Shown: positions 1-8,978, counted from the stretch's first letter. The stretch: DNA of 18,130 nucleotides from Bacteroidales bacterium (GCA_016707705.1 JADJHD010000044.1:1-18130), one strand, 5' to 3'. The notes: generated by a model from the sequence alone, not told the origin. Numbers and translations: made by a program.

Positions 1-2499
1 GGTTGAAGAAGGAATCCACTGGTCATTCCACGGATCAAGAACCTTTTCGGCATAGGAATCAGCAAGCTTCAGCTCTCCGTCAATATAATACTGATAGGCG
101 TATTCCTCTCCTGGTTGAATACCGGTAAGTGTAATCCAGTAACGTTTTCCATCGGTGGTTCTCTTCATATATCCTTCATCACTGACCTGCCAGTTGTTGA
201 AATCCCCAATAGTATAAACATACTGCTTGAATCCTGTTGGGTCATGCAACACCAATGTTACTGTGCTGTCATTAACATAATTTATCCCATTGTGAGCTCC
301 ACTTGGAAGATCGGCAATCTGAAGGGCTCCCCGCAGGTAAATCTCAATGGAGTCGCGAACCTGGGTGCTGCCATTTGTGGCAACGGCCTTGAGCCAGTTT
401 TGTCCCGATTGAAGCTGAGGCATTATGAGCATATAGGAAAGCTCAGTAGTTGCCTGCTGTTTCAGAAGGGTGCTGTTAATGTAAAGTGAAAGGCTGGAAC
501 TTCCGGTAGATGAAACGCAAACAGGGATTGTTGCACTCTGATTCAGAATGGTCTGTTTCACAACCGGATTGTTGAACCTGAGATTGACCGGCTGATTGTA
601 CACCTTAACATTGATATCAGAGCCGTCGGAATTGCGCTGTTCCAGATAAAAGCCACTTGCCTGTGCAGAATCACTTCTGAAGACAAACACCATGCTCCGG
701 ATGGTTTCGCCTACCGGCACATTGTAGTAAGAGCGTGGAGTATTTATGGTGAGGCTGTAAAGGTTGGCTGAAATCCTGGTAAGCTTTGTTTCAGGGGTGT
801 TTACGCCCCAGTTGGCCTTGATGTAGCGCCAGTCGGCAGGACCGGTGCTGAGATTGGTAAGGACTGCTGTATGTGCATAAACATCATCAGCGAAGTTCAG
901 CAGGGCAGCATTTCCTTTGCTGGCATCAAAATAAATGGTGACATTTTGATTGTCGAAAGGCATGGCAGGATCGCTGTAGGCAGGACCATAATATGAGATG
1001 CAATCGATGTTGTTTCCAACAGTCAGCACCCCGCTCAGGTTTGAAGTTCCATCCCAGAAACCTCCTGTTGTCGCACTAAATCCTCCATAAACAAAATCTA
1101 CATTGTTTATGGTATAACGGGTAGCATAATAATAGGTTCCATTGGTGGTCATAGCCGCTCCAAGATTCGCGACGAATTCATCATTGTTGCCCGCCGGACC
1201 ATTGAAGCTTGCAGGTATCCAGTTTGTCCAGGTTGAGGGATTGGTATTCTGGGTGCTGTATCCAACCCATGCCTGCAGGGGTGCAAATTGTGAAGCCCCG
1301 CCTGTTTGTCCCTGTATCCACACCTGTCCGTAGACGTTAAAGCTCTGTCCGCTTTCACAGCTTCCGCTTCCGGGCCATTGAAGGTTAGCCCAGTTGATGG
1401 TCAGTGAAGCTACGGTTACAGTGACTGTCCAATCCTTTATCGTAGTTCCGTTTTGAGCTGTAACCAGGTAATGGAATGGAGCCGAAAAGTTCTGGGCTAC
1501 ATTACTCAGGGGATTTATGGTCGCTCCAGGAGAAATTGCTATAGTTGGTGTAAGTGCTGAAAGGGATGTGCCATAGGCTACCTGAATATTCACGGTTGCA
1601 GCAGCAGTATTGATAGTTGCAGCAGCAGTTTGTTCGGGGAAGGCAAAGGTGAGGATATTTGCTTCAGCACTCAATCCGCTGATTGAATAGCTGAAGTAGT
1701 TGCCTGAATTGTTATTCTGCTTTATGGTATATAATTCATAGTTGCTGCTCAGTCCGGCAACAGTTGATGAAAAGGCATAGTATTTAACCGTTGTTCCGCT
1801 GCCCATTCCCGGAATGGTTGCTGTTCCTGAACTTCCGGTCATTGTAAAAGTTGTGACCGAAGACGTGATCCAGTTGTCGGTGGAATATCTGAGGTAGAAT
1901 TTTTCCTGTGCTGAGGGAGTTGCTGAAGCGGTGAGGGTGATGTTAACCGACTGGTTTTGCAGCACGCCTGAAGGAACTGACAAGGCAGTGAGGTCAACCG
2001 GCTGAGCACTGGTTTCCATGAAGATGGCCTGGGTGGTTGAGTAGCCGTTATCTTTCCAGTTCATGGTGTACCAGTTGCCATTCACAAGGGTGATGGTATT
2101 GTCGGAACCCTGGAAAGTATAGGATTGAAGGGTGTTCATGGCAACGGTTGTTCCGCCCCATTTATTTGCCCAATAATTCGTGGTAGGACCGCTGGTAAAA
2201 AGCCAGGTGTAGGTTCCGCCGACTATATTGCCTCCAGAGGCTGCCACACTGAAGCTTGTATGCCATCGGGCGATGCCGTCGCTGAATTTGGTAAGGGTAC
2301 CACCGGCCACCTGATTACTGTTAGCCAGAACAAGGTTGGTAGGAGGGTTGCTCCAGCCATTCCATGCACCTGGCATATTCAAGCCTTCCGGTTCATATAT
2401 CTGGGAATAAGTTGTTGAGGGATAAGCTATTAGAGATAATAAAATAGCAAAAGAAAGCAGAAAGGCTAAGCCTCTGCCCTGAGGTAGAAAAGTTTTCAT
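1..2499 (-). CDS. Secreted multidomain GH13 (alpha-amylase-type) protein, 3' end outside window
   Basis: One uninterrupted frame runs from ATG at 2499 to the left edge (833 codons, no stop), so the C-terminus is missing. Residues 1 to about 33 form a signal peptide (MKTFLPQGRG, then a hydrophobic stretch ending TTYSQ). A domain beginning IYEPEGLNMPGAWNGW follows; it is common at the N-terminus of large Bacteroidota secreted enzymes. About 265-360 is Ig-like (DUF5018-like, with NGTTIKDWTVTVTV). About 366-495 is a beta-rich domain (NWANLQWPG ... GGFWDGTSNLSGVLTV), paralogous to one in the gene at 4158-7523. The last part, about 747-833, resembles the CBM48/E-set domain that precedes the catalytic barrel in Bacteroidota GH13 proteins (IGDFNNWQ, YAYQYYIDGE, LDPWND). 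The GH13 assignment is inferred from that domain, because the catalytic barrel is not in the window. Starch or glycogen-like glucan is the likely substrate. Confidence 0.75.
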   Translation of the reverse strand, partial: MKTFLPQGRGLAFLLSFAILLSLIAYPSTTYSQIYEPEGLNMPGAWNGWSNPPTNLVLANSNQVAGGTLTKFSDGIARWHTSFSVAASGGNIVGGTYTWLFTSGPTTNYWANKWGGTTVAMNTLQSYTFQGSDNTITLVNGNWYTMNWKDNGYSTTQAIFMETSAQPVDLTALSVPSGVLQNQSVNITLTASATPSAQEKFYLRYSTDNWITSSVTTFTMTGSSGTATIPGMGSGTTVKYYAFSSTVAGLSSNYELYTIKQNNNSGNYFSYSISGLSAEANILTFAFPEQTAAATINTAAATVNIQVAYGTSLSALTPTIAISPGATINPLSNVAQNFSAPFHYLVTAQNGTTIKDWTVTVTVASLTINWANLQWPGSGSCESGQSFNVYGQVWIQGQTGGASQFAPLQAWVGYSTQNTNPSTWTNWIPASFNGPAGNNDEFVANLGAAMTTNGTYYYATRYTINNVDFVYGGFSATTGGFWDGTSNLSGVLTVGNNIDCISYYGPAYSDPAMPFDNQNVTIYFDASKGNAALLNFADDVYAHTAVLTNLSTGPADWRYIKANWGVNTPETKLTRISANLYSLTINTPRSYYNVPVGETIRSMVFVFRSDSAQASGFYLEQRNSDGSDINVKVYNQPVNLRFNNPVVKQTILNQSATIPVCVSSTGSSSLSLYINSTLLKQQATTELSYMLIMPQLQSGQNWLKAVATNGSTQVRDSIEIYLRGALQIADLPSGAHNGINYVNDSTVTLVLHDPTGFKQYVYTIGDFNNWQVSDEGYMKRTTDGKRYWITLTGIQPGEEYAYQYYIDGELKLADSYAEKVLDPWNDQWIPSST

Positions 2500-2537
2500 C
2501 GTAAGTACTATCTGGTTAAATAGTTGGGTTTTCAAAG

Positions 2538-2566
2538 CAAATATAACATCAAATAATTACCGCAAA
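2538..2566 (-). promoter_or_regulatory. Bacteroidota-type promoter for the GH13-type gene
   Basis: On the minus strand TATATTTG (2538-2545) matches the Bacteroidota -7 consensus TAnnTTTG exactly. TTTG (2563-2566) is a -33 candidate 17 nt upstream, slightly shorter than the usual spacing. The -7 element lies about 40 nt before the ATG at 2499. The -33 candidate falls inside the operator-like palindrome at 2561-2574. Confidence 0.5.
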
Positions 2567-2574
2567 CGATTGCG
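2561..2574. promoter_or_regulatory. LacI-family-type operator (CGCAAACGATTGCG)
   Basis: CGCAAACGATTGCG is an inverted repeat around a central CG, with only one mismatched base pair (12 of 14 positions symmetric). It closely resembles LacI/PurR/MalR-family operators of the form CGCAAACGTTTGCG. It sits 61 nt upstream of the ATG at 2499 and overlaps the -33 candidate, so a bound repressor would be expected to block transcription. LacI-family regulators commonly control sugar and glucan genes, which fits the downstream gene. No LacI-type regulator gene is in the window. Confidence 0.55.
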
Positions 2575-2859
2575 TGATTTTGAGATGATTAAATAAATTT
2601 TTTTATGAAGTATTCCATGGCTTCGGAGCATCAATAATTGAGTCTCCTTCTGGCATCTGAGGGTGTATTCGCATACCGGTAACTTGTCTTAACTGATGCT
2701 TCCTTATGATGAATCGCAAGAGTGAACAATTTTCGATTTTGACTTTTATTCCTCAAACTAATTTTCATTTTATGTGTTTAGGATTAGTATTATTTTGAGA
2801 ATTTGAACCTGAATAATCAGATATACAAGCAAATACCAAACAGCCAAACCCTTATCAAT
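2575..2859. other. Rest of divergent intergenic region
   Basis: AT-rich spacer between the divergent GH13-type gene and Kelch gene. I see no ORF, RNA gene or clear TAnnTTTG element for the Kelch gene here. The in-frame TTG at 2803 could nominally extend the Kelch ORF, but that extension lacks signal-peptide character. Confidence 0.4.
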
Positions 2860-4038
2860 ATGAAACTTCTTTCTGCTTTAATTCCTTTCCTGTTTGCGTT
2901 TATGCAAGTGTACGGCCAGCAAATTCCAAATCTTCCCATTCCAATTGGTGCTGCCAATGCTGAAGTATGGAATAGCTCCATTTATAATTTCGGAGGGTCG
3001 AATAATTGGTCCGGTTCTGTTGTATATCCACGAATCTATAAATTCAATGGGACCTCCTGGAATTATCATGACACTATTCCTGATAATAATCTTTGGGATG
3101 TTGAAACAGTTTTGGCAGGTGATAAGGTCTACCTATTGGGAGGCTGGCCTAACGGTCCTTCCCTGAACAGAAGGTATGACCTGACCAACAGCAGCTGGAC
3201 ATACCTGTCAGAAAGTCCAAATCTTAGTCAGGACTGGGGACTCACTTCCGAAGAATATATGGGCAATATATATTTATTCAATTCTTCAGGTAATGTATAT
3301 GCCTACAATATTGCAACGGATACATGGGTTACCCGAACCTCAAATACAAGTCTTGGAAGCTGGGATATGAGCTCTATTCTGTATCAGGGTGAAATTTATA
3401 TTCTGGGGTGGAATAATCTGGCTTTCTACAAATATTCCCCTGCCACCGATCAATGGACTCAGCTTGCTGACTCTCCCTATCAGGTCGGGGCCTGTGCTTT
3501 CGGAATAATCAATAATCTGATTTATTGCATTGGCGGGAATGCAAATGGATCCACTTCTGCATCCTATAAAAGTGTTATTGTATACGATATCTATACAAAT
3601 TCATGGAATACAGATGAAATTGAACTAAGTTCAAAACGGCACTGGATGTCAACTGCAGAGTATCAGGGAGGTTTATATGTAGTTGGGGGCATTGACTCGC
3701 TGGCTCAGGCTGTAGATATTGTTGAAGAAATTGTTCCTCAGGGGACTGTAGGCATCCCGGAACAACGTGTCATTAACAAAGAATTCACTCTGGAGCAGAA
3801 TAAACCAAATCCGATTGTTGACAATTCCATAATAAGCTTCGCAATTCCTGAAAAATCGATGGTGAAGTTGACAATTACAGATATTCAGGGAAAAGAAATA
3901 ATGAGCCTGCTGAATTCAGAGATGACAGCGGGTACCTATAATGTGAATATTGAGGCAAATAAGTTTATGCCAGGTGTTTACATTTACAAGCTGGAGGCAG
4001 GTGTTTATCAGAGATCGCGAAAGTTTCTGGTTAAATAG
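2860..4038 (+). CDS. Secreted Kelch-repeat protein with T9SS type A sorting domain
   Basis: The protein has 392 residues from ATG 2860. I chose this start over the upstream in-frame TTG at 2803 because it begins a clean signal peptide (MKLLSALIPFLFAFMQVYG, cleavage before QQIP). Residues about 30-290 contain Kelch-type beta-propeller blades, recognisable by recurring motifs (YNFGG, YLLGG, YILGW, YCIGG, YVVGG) and spaced W residues (SSWTY, DTWVT, DQWTQ, NSWNT). Residues about 309-392 are a type A T9SS C-terminal sorting domain: FTLEQNKPNPIVDNS, SFAIPEKSMVKLTITDIQGK, TAGTYNV, PGVYIYKLEAG, and a final RKFLVK. The protein should cross the outer membrane through T9SS and be anchored or released there. 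The propeller probably mediates binding; no catalytic residues are evident. It is the only convincing plus-strand gene and ends at a strong terminator. Confidence 0.9.
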   Translation: MKLLSALIPFLFAFMQVYGQQIPNLPIPIGAANAEVWNSSIYNFGGSNNWSGSVVYPRIYKFNGTSWNYHDTIPDNNLWDVETVLAGDKVYLLGGWPNGPSLNRRYDLTNSSWTYLSESPNLSQDWGLTSEEYMGNIYLFNSSGNVYAYNIATDTWVTRTSNTSLGSWDMSSILYQGEIYILGWNNLAFYKYSPATDQWTQLADSPYQVGACAFGIINNLIYCIGGNANGSTSASYKSVIVYDIYTNSWNTDEIELSSKRHWMSTAEYQGGLYVVGGIDSLAQAVDIVEEIVPQGTVGIPEQRVINKEFTLEQNKPNPIVDNSIISFAIPEKSMVKLTITDIQGKEIMSLLNSEMTAGTYNVNIEANKFMPGVYIYKLEAGVYQRSRKFLVK

Positions 4039-4105
4039 CAGGGTATAAAGTGCTTCTAATAGGAAGAACTTTTTAAACTCCGGCAGTCGCTTTCTTAGTT
4101 TTTAA

Positions 4106-4144
4106 AAATAAAGAGGCTGCCCTTTTGAGGCAGCCTCTTTATTT
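4106..4144. terminator. Bidirectional intrinsic terminator
   Basis: A perfect 16-bp stem (4106-4121 pairing with 4129-4144) has a 7-nt loop CTTTTGA. The stem core is GAGGCTGCC/GGCAGCCTC, flanked by A-rich and T-rich arms. It lies between the convergent Kelch gene (ends 4038) and beta-helix gene (ends 4158), so it can terminate both. Confidence 0.9.
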
Positions 4145-4157
4145 CATTCCTGGGATG

Positions 4158-7100
4158 TTAGAAAGGGAGTGAGACTCCGACAAACTGGGAATTATTATTG
4201 TCAATAATGATCATATCTGATGAATCGACTACTCCATCACCATTGATATCTGTTGCATTGTATCCGGCAAGGAACGCGGATCCATCATTATCGCAGGCGT
4301 TCATATCAGTGGAATCAATTGCACCATCCTGATTTTCATCTCCGCAGAAAAGTACAGATACACCTGCCATATCTTTCATGTTTGAGCCAAAGGCTTGTGA
4401 AAGGCCTGTACTATAGTCGTACGAAATACTGCCACCTGCAAAGGAAATCGGTGCAGCAGTAGAAGTAACTATGCTGTTGCGGTGTTTAACGTAGATATAA
4501 TAGGAACCATTATGAATGGCAGGTACGTTGCCTGATACATCTCCTGTTGTGCTCAGATCCAGGTCGCTGAGGGTGTATACCAGCGCTCCATCTGCGGCTG
4601 CATGTAATTCAATGCTTACCTTGTCGGCAGTAGTTCCCGGGAACTGATCACCGGAAGTTCCCTGAGCCTTGTTCATAGTGCCTGCACCGGCATACAATCC
4701 CTGAAGGAACAATTTCATGTTGAGGGTTTTGATTGATTCATTTACTGTCAGGACCCCAGAAACATTTGAGGTCCCATCCCAGAATCCACCATTGAAACCA
4801 CCATATAAATAAGATCCATTTCCAAACTGGAAGCGGCTGGCGTAATAATAGGTTCCGGTACTTGTAATTACGGAACCAAGATCAGCCTTAAATTCATCAT
4901 TATCATAAGCTTGTCCTGAGAATGGTGCAGGTATCCAGTTAGTCCATGTGCTCGGATCAGTGTTGCTTGTGCTGTATCCAATCCATGCCTGCAAACCATA
5001 GGTTGCACCCCCAGCGGCACTGATGCCATTGCCTATGTATGCCTGAGCATAAACATCATATCCACTTCCAACAGTAATTGTTCCAGTCCCCGGCCATTGA
5101 ACATTGGCCCAATTGATGGAGCCACTCCAGGTATCATTAACTGTCATGTTTGCAGCAACATTGACGTTTCGGTTCGGGCCACCGACCCATTCACCACCGT
5201 CCCACCCGGAATTGCGGAAATATTTGTATTCATAGGTTCCGGGATCTACAGCCAGCGTAATGGTATAATTGAGTGTTGAACCTACCTGTGTAAGTGCAAG
5301 GCTAGGGTTTGTACCCGGCTCATTCCAGAAAGCTCCCGTGAATCCGCCAGCTACGTATACCACGTCAACTCCGGGTGTAAACCCTGCAGCAGTGGACATA
5401 TCAATGTTCAGTGTCAGGTTTTTGGTGGTAATTCCCAATCCGCCTGCAAATTCATCTGCACCAGCATCAGGAGCTGTGGCAGGTTGACTGGCGTTTTCAG
5501 GGTATCCGGTTTCGGGAAATCTTGCATTGCCATCGAAATCGTCAATGATTGCAGGACTTGAGACAACAGATCCCCCGCTCTCACAAAGGGTTGCAACACC
5601 TGTTTGTATATGCAGGTCATAAGGAACAGCAGAACTGTTGATGAATGGAGGCATTTCGGTAAAGGAAACTGCATCAGCAGGAGTAACGACTGCCTGAAAA
5701 TCTGCTAGAGTCTGGTAAGGAGTAGTCCCATCGTAATACACCAGATTATTAGGTCCGGGAGTCCCGGCATAAAAATCATTATTGTTCGAGAGCGAAGAGT
5801 AGGTGCTAAGGGTTGAAGTACTTCTTCTGTAAGCCACGGTATAGCCGCTGGCACCCGGGGTTGAAGTATTTATAAACAAATTATTCTTCAGGGTTGTGGT
5901 AGGCACGCTTCCTGCATACATGGCTGCAGTGCCGAAGGTGGTACCTGTACTTGCAGCGTTAAGAAATACAGTGTTGAAAAATACATTGTTGGCAGAACCA
6001 CCGGTAAGATAGAGTCCGCAAATGGCTGGATTATTCGTTGCCAAAGGTGCCTGAAGATCAGAAATGAAGTTGTTGTAAACTGTGCAGTTAGGAGTACTGG
6101 TATTGTAAATGCCATAAACCAGAGAGGAAGCAGTGCTGCCATTATTGCTTGAAATTCCGTAGAGGTTGTTCCTGTAGATGTTTACATTGGTGCCAAGTGC
6201 GGAATAAATGCCATAAACGGTGCCACCGTTTGCATTGCAGTTGTGAAGTTCATTCAGATAGATATTGGCAGTTGTAGAACCCTGGTTATGGATGAGTGTC
6301 AGGCCACCGGTTCCGGTGTTTGAAATATTAAGTATCTGGTTATTGTAGATACTCACATTTATGGCTGAAGCTTCAGACCTGATTACACTTTGTGCTCCTG
6401 TTGTACCAAGCGTAAAACCTGAAAATGTATTTTTATATATAAGTACGTTTTCTGCAGCAGCGCTGTTTAGAATTCCATAGAGGGGGCCTGAAGCTGTAGC
6501 AGTTGTTGAAGAACAATCCTTGATAATATTGTCATGAAATGAAATTGTATTCCCGGCAGCTGTGCCACCCAAAAGATTCCAGATTCCATATGTGCTTTGG
6601 GAAGTAGTGGTAACACTTGCAACCGAGATATAGTTAAACGCTACTTCTGCACTTGAGCTGACCCCCGTTTGAAGGAGAATTCCTGCAAGGCGGTTAGTTG
6701 ACCCGGCGCTATTGGCTATTGAATCATTGATTACTTTAATCTGGTCCTGATTGGTGGCATAAATACCATAGGCCGCAGTATTGGCCCCACCGAAATTGTA
6801 GATTCTGTTCTTTCCGGAACCCGACTGCCCAATTTCATTATTGTGGTCATACAGGGCATAGGGTGCAGTGGAAGCAAAACCATTTAATGAAATGCCGATA
6901 TAAACATTGCTGATGGTGTTATTTACAAAAACGCAATCATTGCATGCATCGGTGGCTGAAGTTATAGTCAGGCTGGTGGTTGCGGTAGCAATATGATTAC
7001 CGGAATAAATACCGATGGCCTTTGTATTGGTCCTGTTTAGTGTAATTGCACATCCACTAATGGTGATATGCTGGCATCCGTCAAAAGGAGCTGAATTTTG

Positions 7101-7523
7101 GCGTTTAACGAGTGCATAACCCCATTCAATAGTTGTTTGAGCAGAAGCATCAATATCCAGGTATTCAAAAGTAACATAATCTGTTCCTGCAAGGATAATA
7201 GCTCCATCAGTAGTAGCAGCAGTACCAGCAGATACAATGATTTTTGGGTTGGCGCCGGTTTGAGCAGGGTTCTTTTTGAATGTGATGGGAAATGAGGCAC
7301 TCGCTGTCGGAACATTAAGAATAAGGTTGAGTCCTGTTTCGGAGTAGCCTGCATCAATAAGAAATTCACAGGGTCCATCCACTCCGTTGGTGTTCAGGTC
7401 GGTGAATGCTGCAGCAATTGTGGCATATGTCGTTCCTGGAATGGTAAAGGATCCGGAAACAGGCACAGCCTTTGTAAGCAACCCCGCCAATAACAGGCAA
7501 AGTATCATGGTAATTTTTTTCAT
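4158..7523 (-). CDS. Large secreted beta-helix protein with CBM-like domains and C-terminal dockerin-like module
   Basis: The protein has 1121 residues from ATG 7523, with signal peptide MKKITMILCLLLAGLLTKA. Residues about 25-660 look like a right-handed parallel beta-helix: repeated short Asn-rich strands (YNNQILNIS, IYRNNLYGIS, VYNNFISDLQ) typical of PbH1/NosD-like folds. It closes with DFDGNAR ... PDAGADEF, a common end of such helices. About 695-795 is a CBM-like domain (VVYVAGGFTGAFW, YEYKYFRNSGWDGGEW). About 800-930 is a paralogue of the domain in the gene at 1-2499 (NWANVQWPG ... GGFWDGTSNVSGVLTV). About 930-1121 is a C-terminal module with YIYVKHRNSI, followed by two EF-hand/dockerin-like Ca loops (DENQDGAIDSTD, DINGDGVVDSSD) and the end VGVSLPF. 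No standard T9SS sorting domain is present. A surface adhesin or glycan-binding role is inferred; no lyase active site was recognised. Confidence 0.85.
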   Translation of the reverse strand: MKKITMILCLLLAGLLTKAVPVSGSFTIPGTTYATIAAAFTDLNTNGVDGPCEFLIDAGYSETGLNLILNVPTASASFPITFKKNPAQTGANPKIIVSAGTAATTDGAIILAGTDYVTFEYLDIDASAQTTIEWGYALVKRQNSAPFDGCQHITISGCAITLNRTNTKAIGIYSGNHIATATTSLTITSATDACNDCVFVNNTISNVYIGISLNGFASTAPYALYDHNNEIGQSGSGKNRIYNFGGANTAAYGIYATNQDQIKVINDSIANSAGSTNRLAGILLQTGVSSSAEVAFNYISVASVTTTSQSTYGIWNLLGGTAAGNTISFHDNIIKDCSSTTATASGPLYGILNSAAAENVLIYKNTFSGFTLGTTGAQSVIRSEASAINVSIYNNQILNISNTGTGGLTLIHNQGSTTANIYLNELHNCNANGGTVYGIYSALGTNVNIYRNNLYGISSNNGSTASSLVYGIYNTSTPNCTVYNNFISDLQAPLATNNPAICGLYLTGGSANNVFFNTVFLNAASTGTTFGTAAMYAGSVPTTTLKNNLFINTSTPGASGYTVAYRRSTSTLSTYSSLSNNNDFYAGTPGPNNLVYYDGTTPYQTLADFQAVVTPADAVSFTEMPPFINSSAVPYDLHIQTGVATLCESGGSVVSSPAIIDDFDGNARFPETGYPENASQPATAPDAGADEFAGGLGITTKNLTLNIDMSTAAGFTPGVDVVYVAGGFTGAFWNEPGTNPSLALTQVGSTLNYTITLAVDPGTYEYKYFRNSGWDGGEWVGGPNRNVNVAANMTVNDTWSGSINWANVQWPGTGTITVGSGYDVYAQAYIGNGISAAGGATYGLQAWIGYSTSNTDPSTWTNWIPAPFSGQAYDNDEFKADLGSVITSTGTYYYASRFQFGNGSYLYGGFNGGFWDGTSNVSGVLTVNESIKTLNMKLFLQGLYAGAGTMNKAQGTSGDQFPGTTADKVSIELHAAADGALVYTLSDLDLSTTGDVSGNVPAIHNGSYYIYVKHRNSIVTSTAAPISFAGGSISYDYSTGLSQAFGSNMKDMAGVSVLFCGDENQDGAIDSTDMNACDNDGSAFLAGYNATDINGDGVVDSSDMIIIDNNNSQFVGVSLPF

Positions 7524-8343
7524 GGGATTGGGTTTTGGTTGAAGGATGTAGGGAAGATTGTTTATATAATTTTGATTGTTATGCTATTGCATATCAGATA
7601 TTGACAGATACCTGTTAGTTGGATATTTCGGAAGCAGGGAGTAGTCTTCTTTCCAGAGAAAGGGGGAAGTAAATCAGAAGCAAATAAACAGGAGATGGGA
7701 ATTATCCGGATACTTTGGCGGGGATCATCAGTCAGGGCCAAATATCTTACCAAATGTAAGAATAGTAATGGAATGGCAGACAATAAGCACTTAGTTTTTA
7801 GTAATTAAAATCTCGTGAAAATAAAGCTGCTTTTATTGGATTTAAGAGCGATGATTAAGCAGAAATTTTCGATTAGACTCTTTAAATATTTGAATAACGA
7901 TAATGACTGATTTTGAAAATTCTAAAAGGATGCTGGGATGCCTGAGATTTTAAAATTAGCAGTAGTTGGCAATCGTGATAACCAATTGAAATCTAAGGTT
8001 TATTGAAAATGGATTGCTAATTGCGGGACTCCACATTTTAGTTGGAGGAGACAGCTAAAAGGAAAAACCGTTAATCATAATAGACGAAAGAAGGGTATAC
8101 CCCAGAAAATAAAGAAAGTAATTCGGGACCAGGTACAAGCTTACTGAGCCGTTACCTTGGCATATAAGAAGTTGGTCTAGGTCATGAAAGAAGCACTTCA
8201 GGTTGACCTACTCTGATTCATGGCAAAATTGATACATTCTGTATTACCTCAACCTTAGCCGGAAGAACAATATTTGAAAACCCAATTTCAACCTTGTATA
8301 GGGCAGAGGCTAGATTGAGGTCTTATAGCAGTTAAAGATTAAT
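7524..8343. other. Gene-poor intergenic region
   Basis: About 820 nt without a convincing gene, RNA, repeat or terminator. A 73-codon minus-strand ORF (7562-7783) has no recognisable features. The plus-strand frame from about 7938 to 8340 contains several stops, at roughly the rate expected by chance. A long leader, an unrecognised RNA or decayed sequence cannot be excluded. Confidence 0.4.
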
Positions 8344-8574
8344 TTAAAGTGGAATAGCATTATTTGCCCCGGCTTTCAGTATGTCAGTTTTCTTTCTCAG
8401 GAGTTCAGCGATTTCCATTTTAATCTGTTTCTCACTCTTGCCCGTTCTCGCAGCCATTTCATGAATCCTTGACTGAATCTCATCCTGAAATTCAATAAGT
8501 GATAGTTCCTTGTTAGTTGCTGAAGAGTTTGACAAGGGTAAATTAGTTTGACTGTTTAACGTTTCTGAGTCCAT
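8344..8574 (-). CDS. Small hypothetical protein (76 aa)
   Basis: The ORF runs from ATG 8574. The first 25 residues are Ser/Asn/Thr-rich. The rest is strongly charged and predicted helical (IEFQDEIQSRIHEMAARTG, then KSEKQIKMEIAELLRKK), possibly a short coiled coil. There is no signal peptide, membrane segment or family match that I recognise. It lies 71 nt downstream of the ORF at 8646-8978 on the same strand, so the two might be cotranscribed. The amphipathic helical pattern favours a real gene, but the short length keeps confidence low. Confidence 0.4.
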   Translation of the reverse strand: MDSETLNSQTNLPLSNSSATNKELSLIEFQDEIQSRIHEMAARTGKSEKQIKMEIAELLRKKTDILKAGANNAIPL

Positions 8575-8645
8575 TACCTATTTCTGCTAAGATTAACGGT
8601 TTCCTGTTTCTATTTGTCTAGATAGAATCCATAAATGGTTGTTGA

Positions 8646-8978
8646 CTAAAAAAGGTTGACCTTAAAATAAACAAAGGAGAAAATTGCCATCCTTTTGATT
8701 ATGGATTTACCGATGATTGCTGATTTTAATAGTTTCATTTCATCTGTGAATAAAATATGAAATGGCATAATTCTACAAAAGTCGTGATCTATGAGTTCTC
8801 CCGCGAATTGGATTTGTTTACTATTCCCACCGCTTTGTAAAGAGGCACCTGTTTGTCCTTTGTTTCTGTTTGACTTTGCTAAGTACACCGGTGTCACCCT
8901 CAATCGCATTTGCATATCTCCCGGGTACGTCACAATGAGTACTTCTGACATTTTGCTTAGATCTTTTTCCTCTGACAT
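8646..8978 (-). CDS. Hypothetical protein (110 aa)
   Basis: The ORF runs from ATG 8978; an internal ATG at 8951 is an alternative start. The N-terminal half is polar with beta-like stretches (EVLIVTYPGDMQMRLRVTP). The C-terminal half is more hydrophobic and ends in AIFSFVYFKVNLF. I recognise no family. An opposing ORF on the plus strand (8791-9009) overlaps it and is less protein-like. The gene stands in the sparse region between the beta-helix gene and the broken FISUMP gene and may be spurious. Confidence 0.35.
   Translation of the reverse strand: MSEEKDLSKMSEVLIVTYPGDMQMRLRVTPVYLAKSNRNKGQTGASLQSGGNSKQIQFAGELIDHDFCRIMPFHILFTDEMKLLKSAIIGKSIIKRMAIFSFVYFKVNLF

Noticed and set aside
115..2418. 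Plus-strand ORFs at 115-489, 1142-1333 and 2125-2418
   Set aside because: They are antisense to an uninterrupted 833-codon minus-strand gene with clear domains; the translations show no protein character.
2803..2859. Upstream TTG start for the Kelch gene
   Set aside because: The 19 extra residues are polar and would bury the signal peptide that begins at ATG 2860.
7562..7783. 73-codon minus-strand ORF
   Set aside because: No start context, domain or neighbour support; the composition looks random.
7938..8340. Possible decayed plus-strand gene (one frame with Lys/Arg-rich pieces)
   Set aside because: About six in-frame stops in roughly 135 codons is the chance rate, and no family was recognised.
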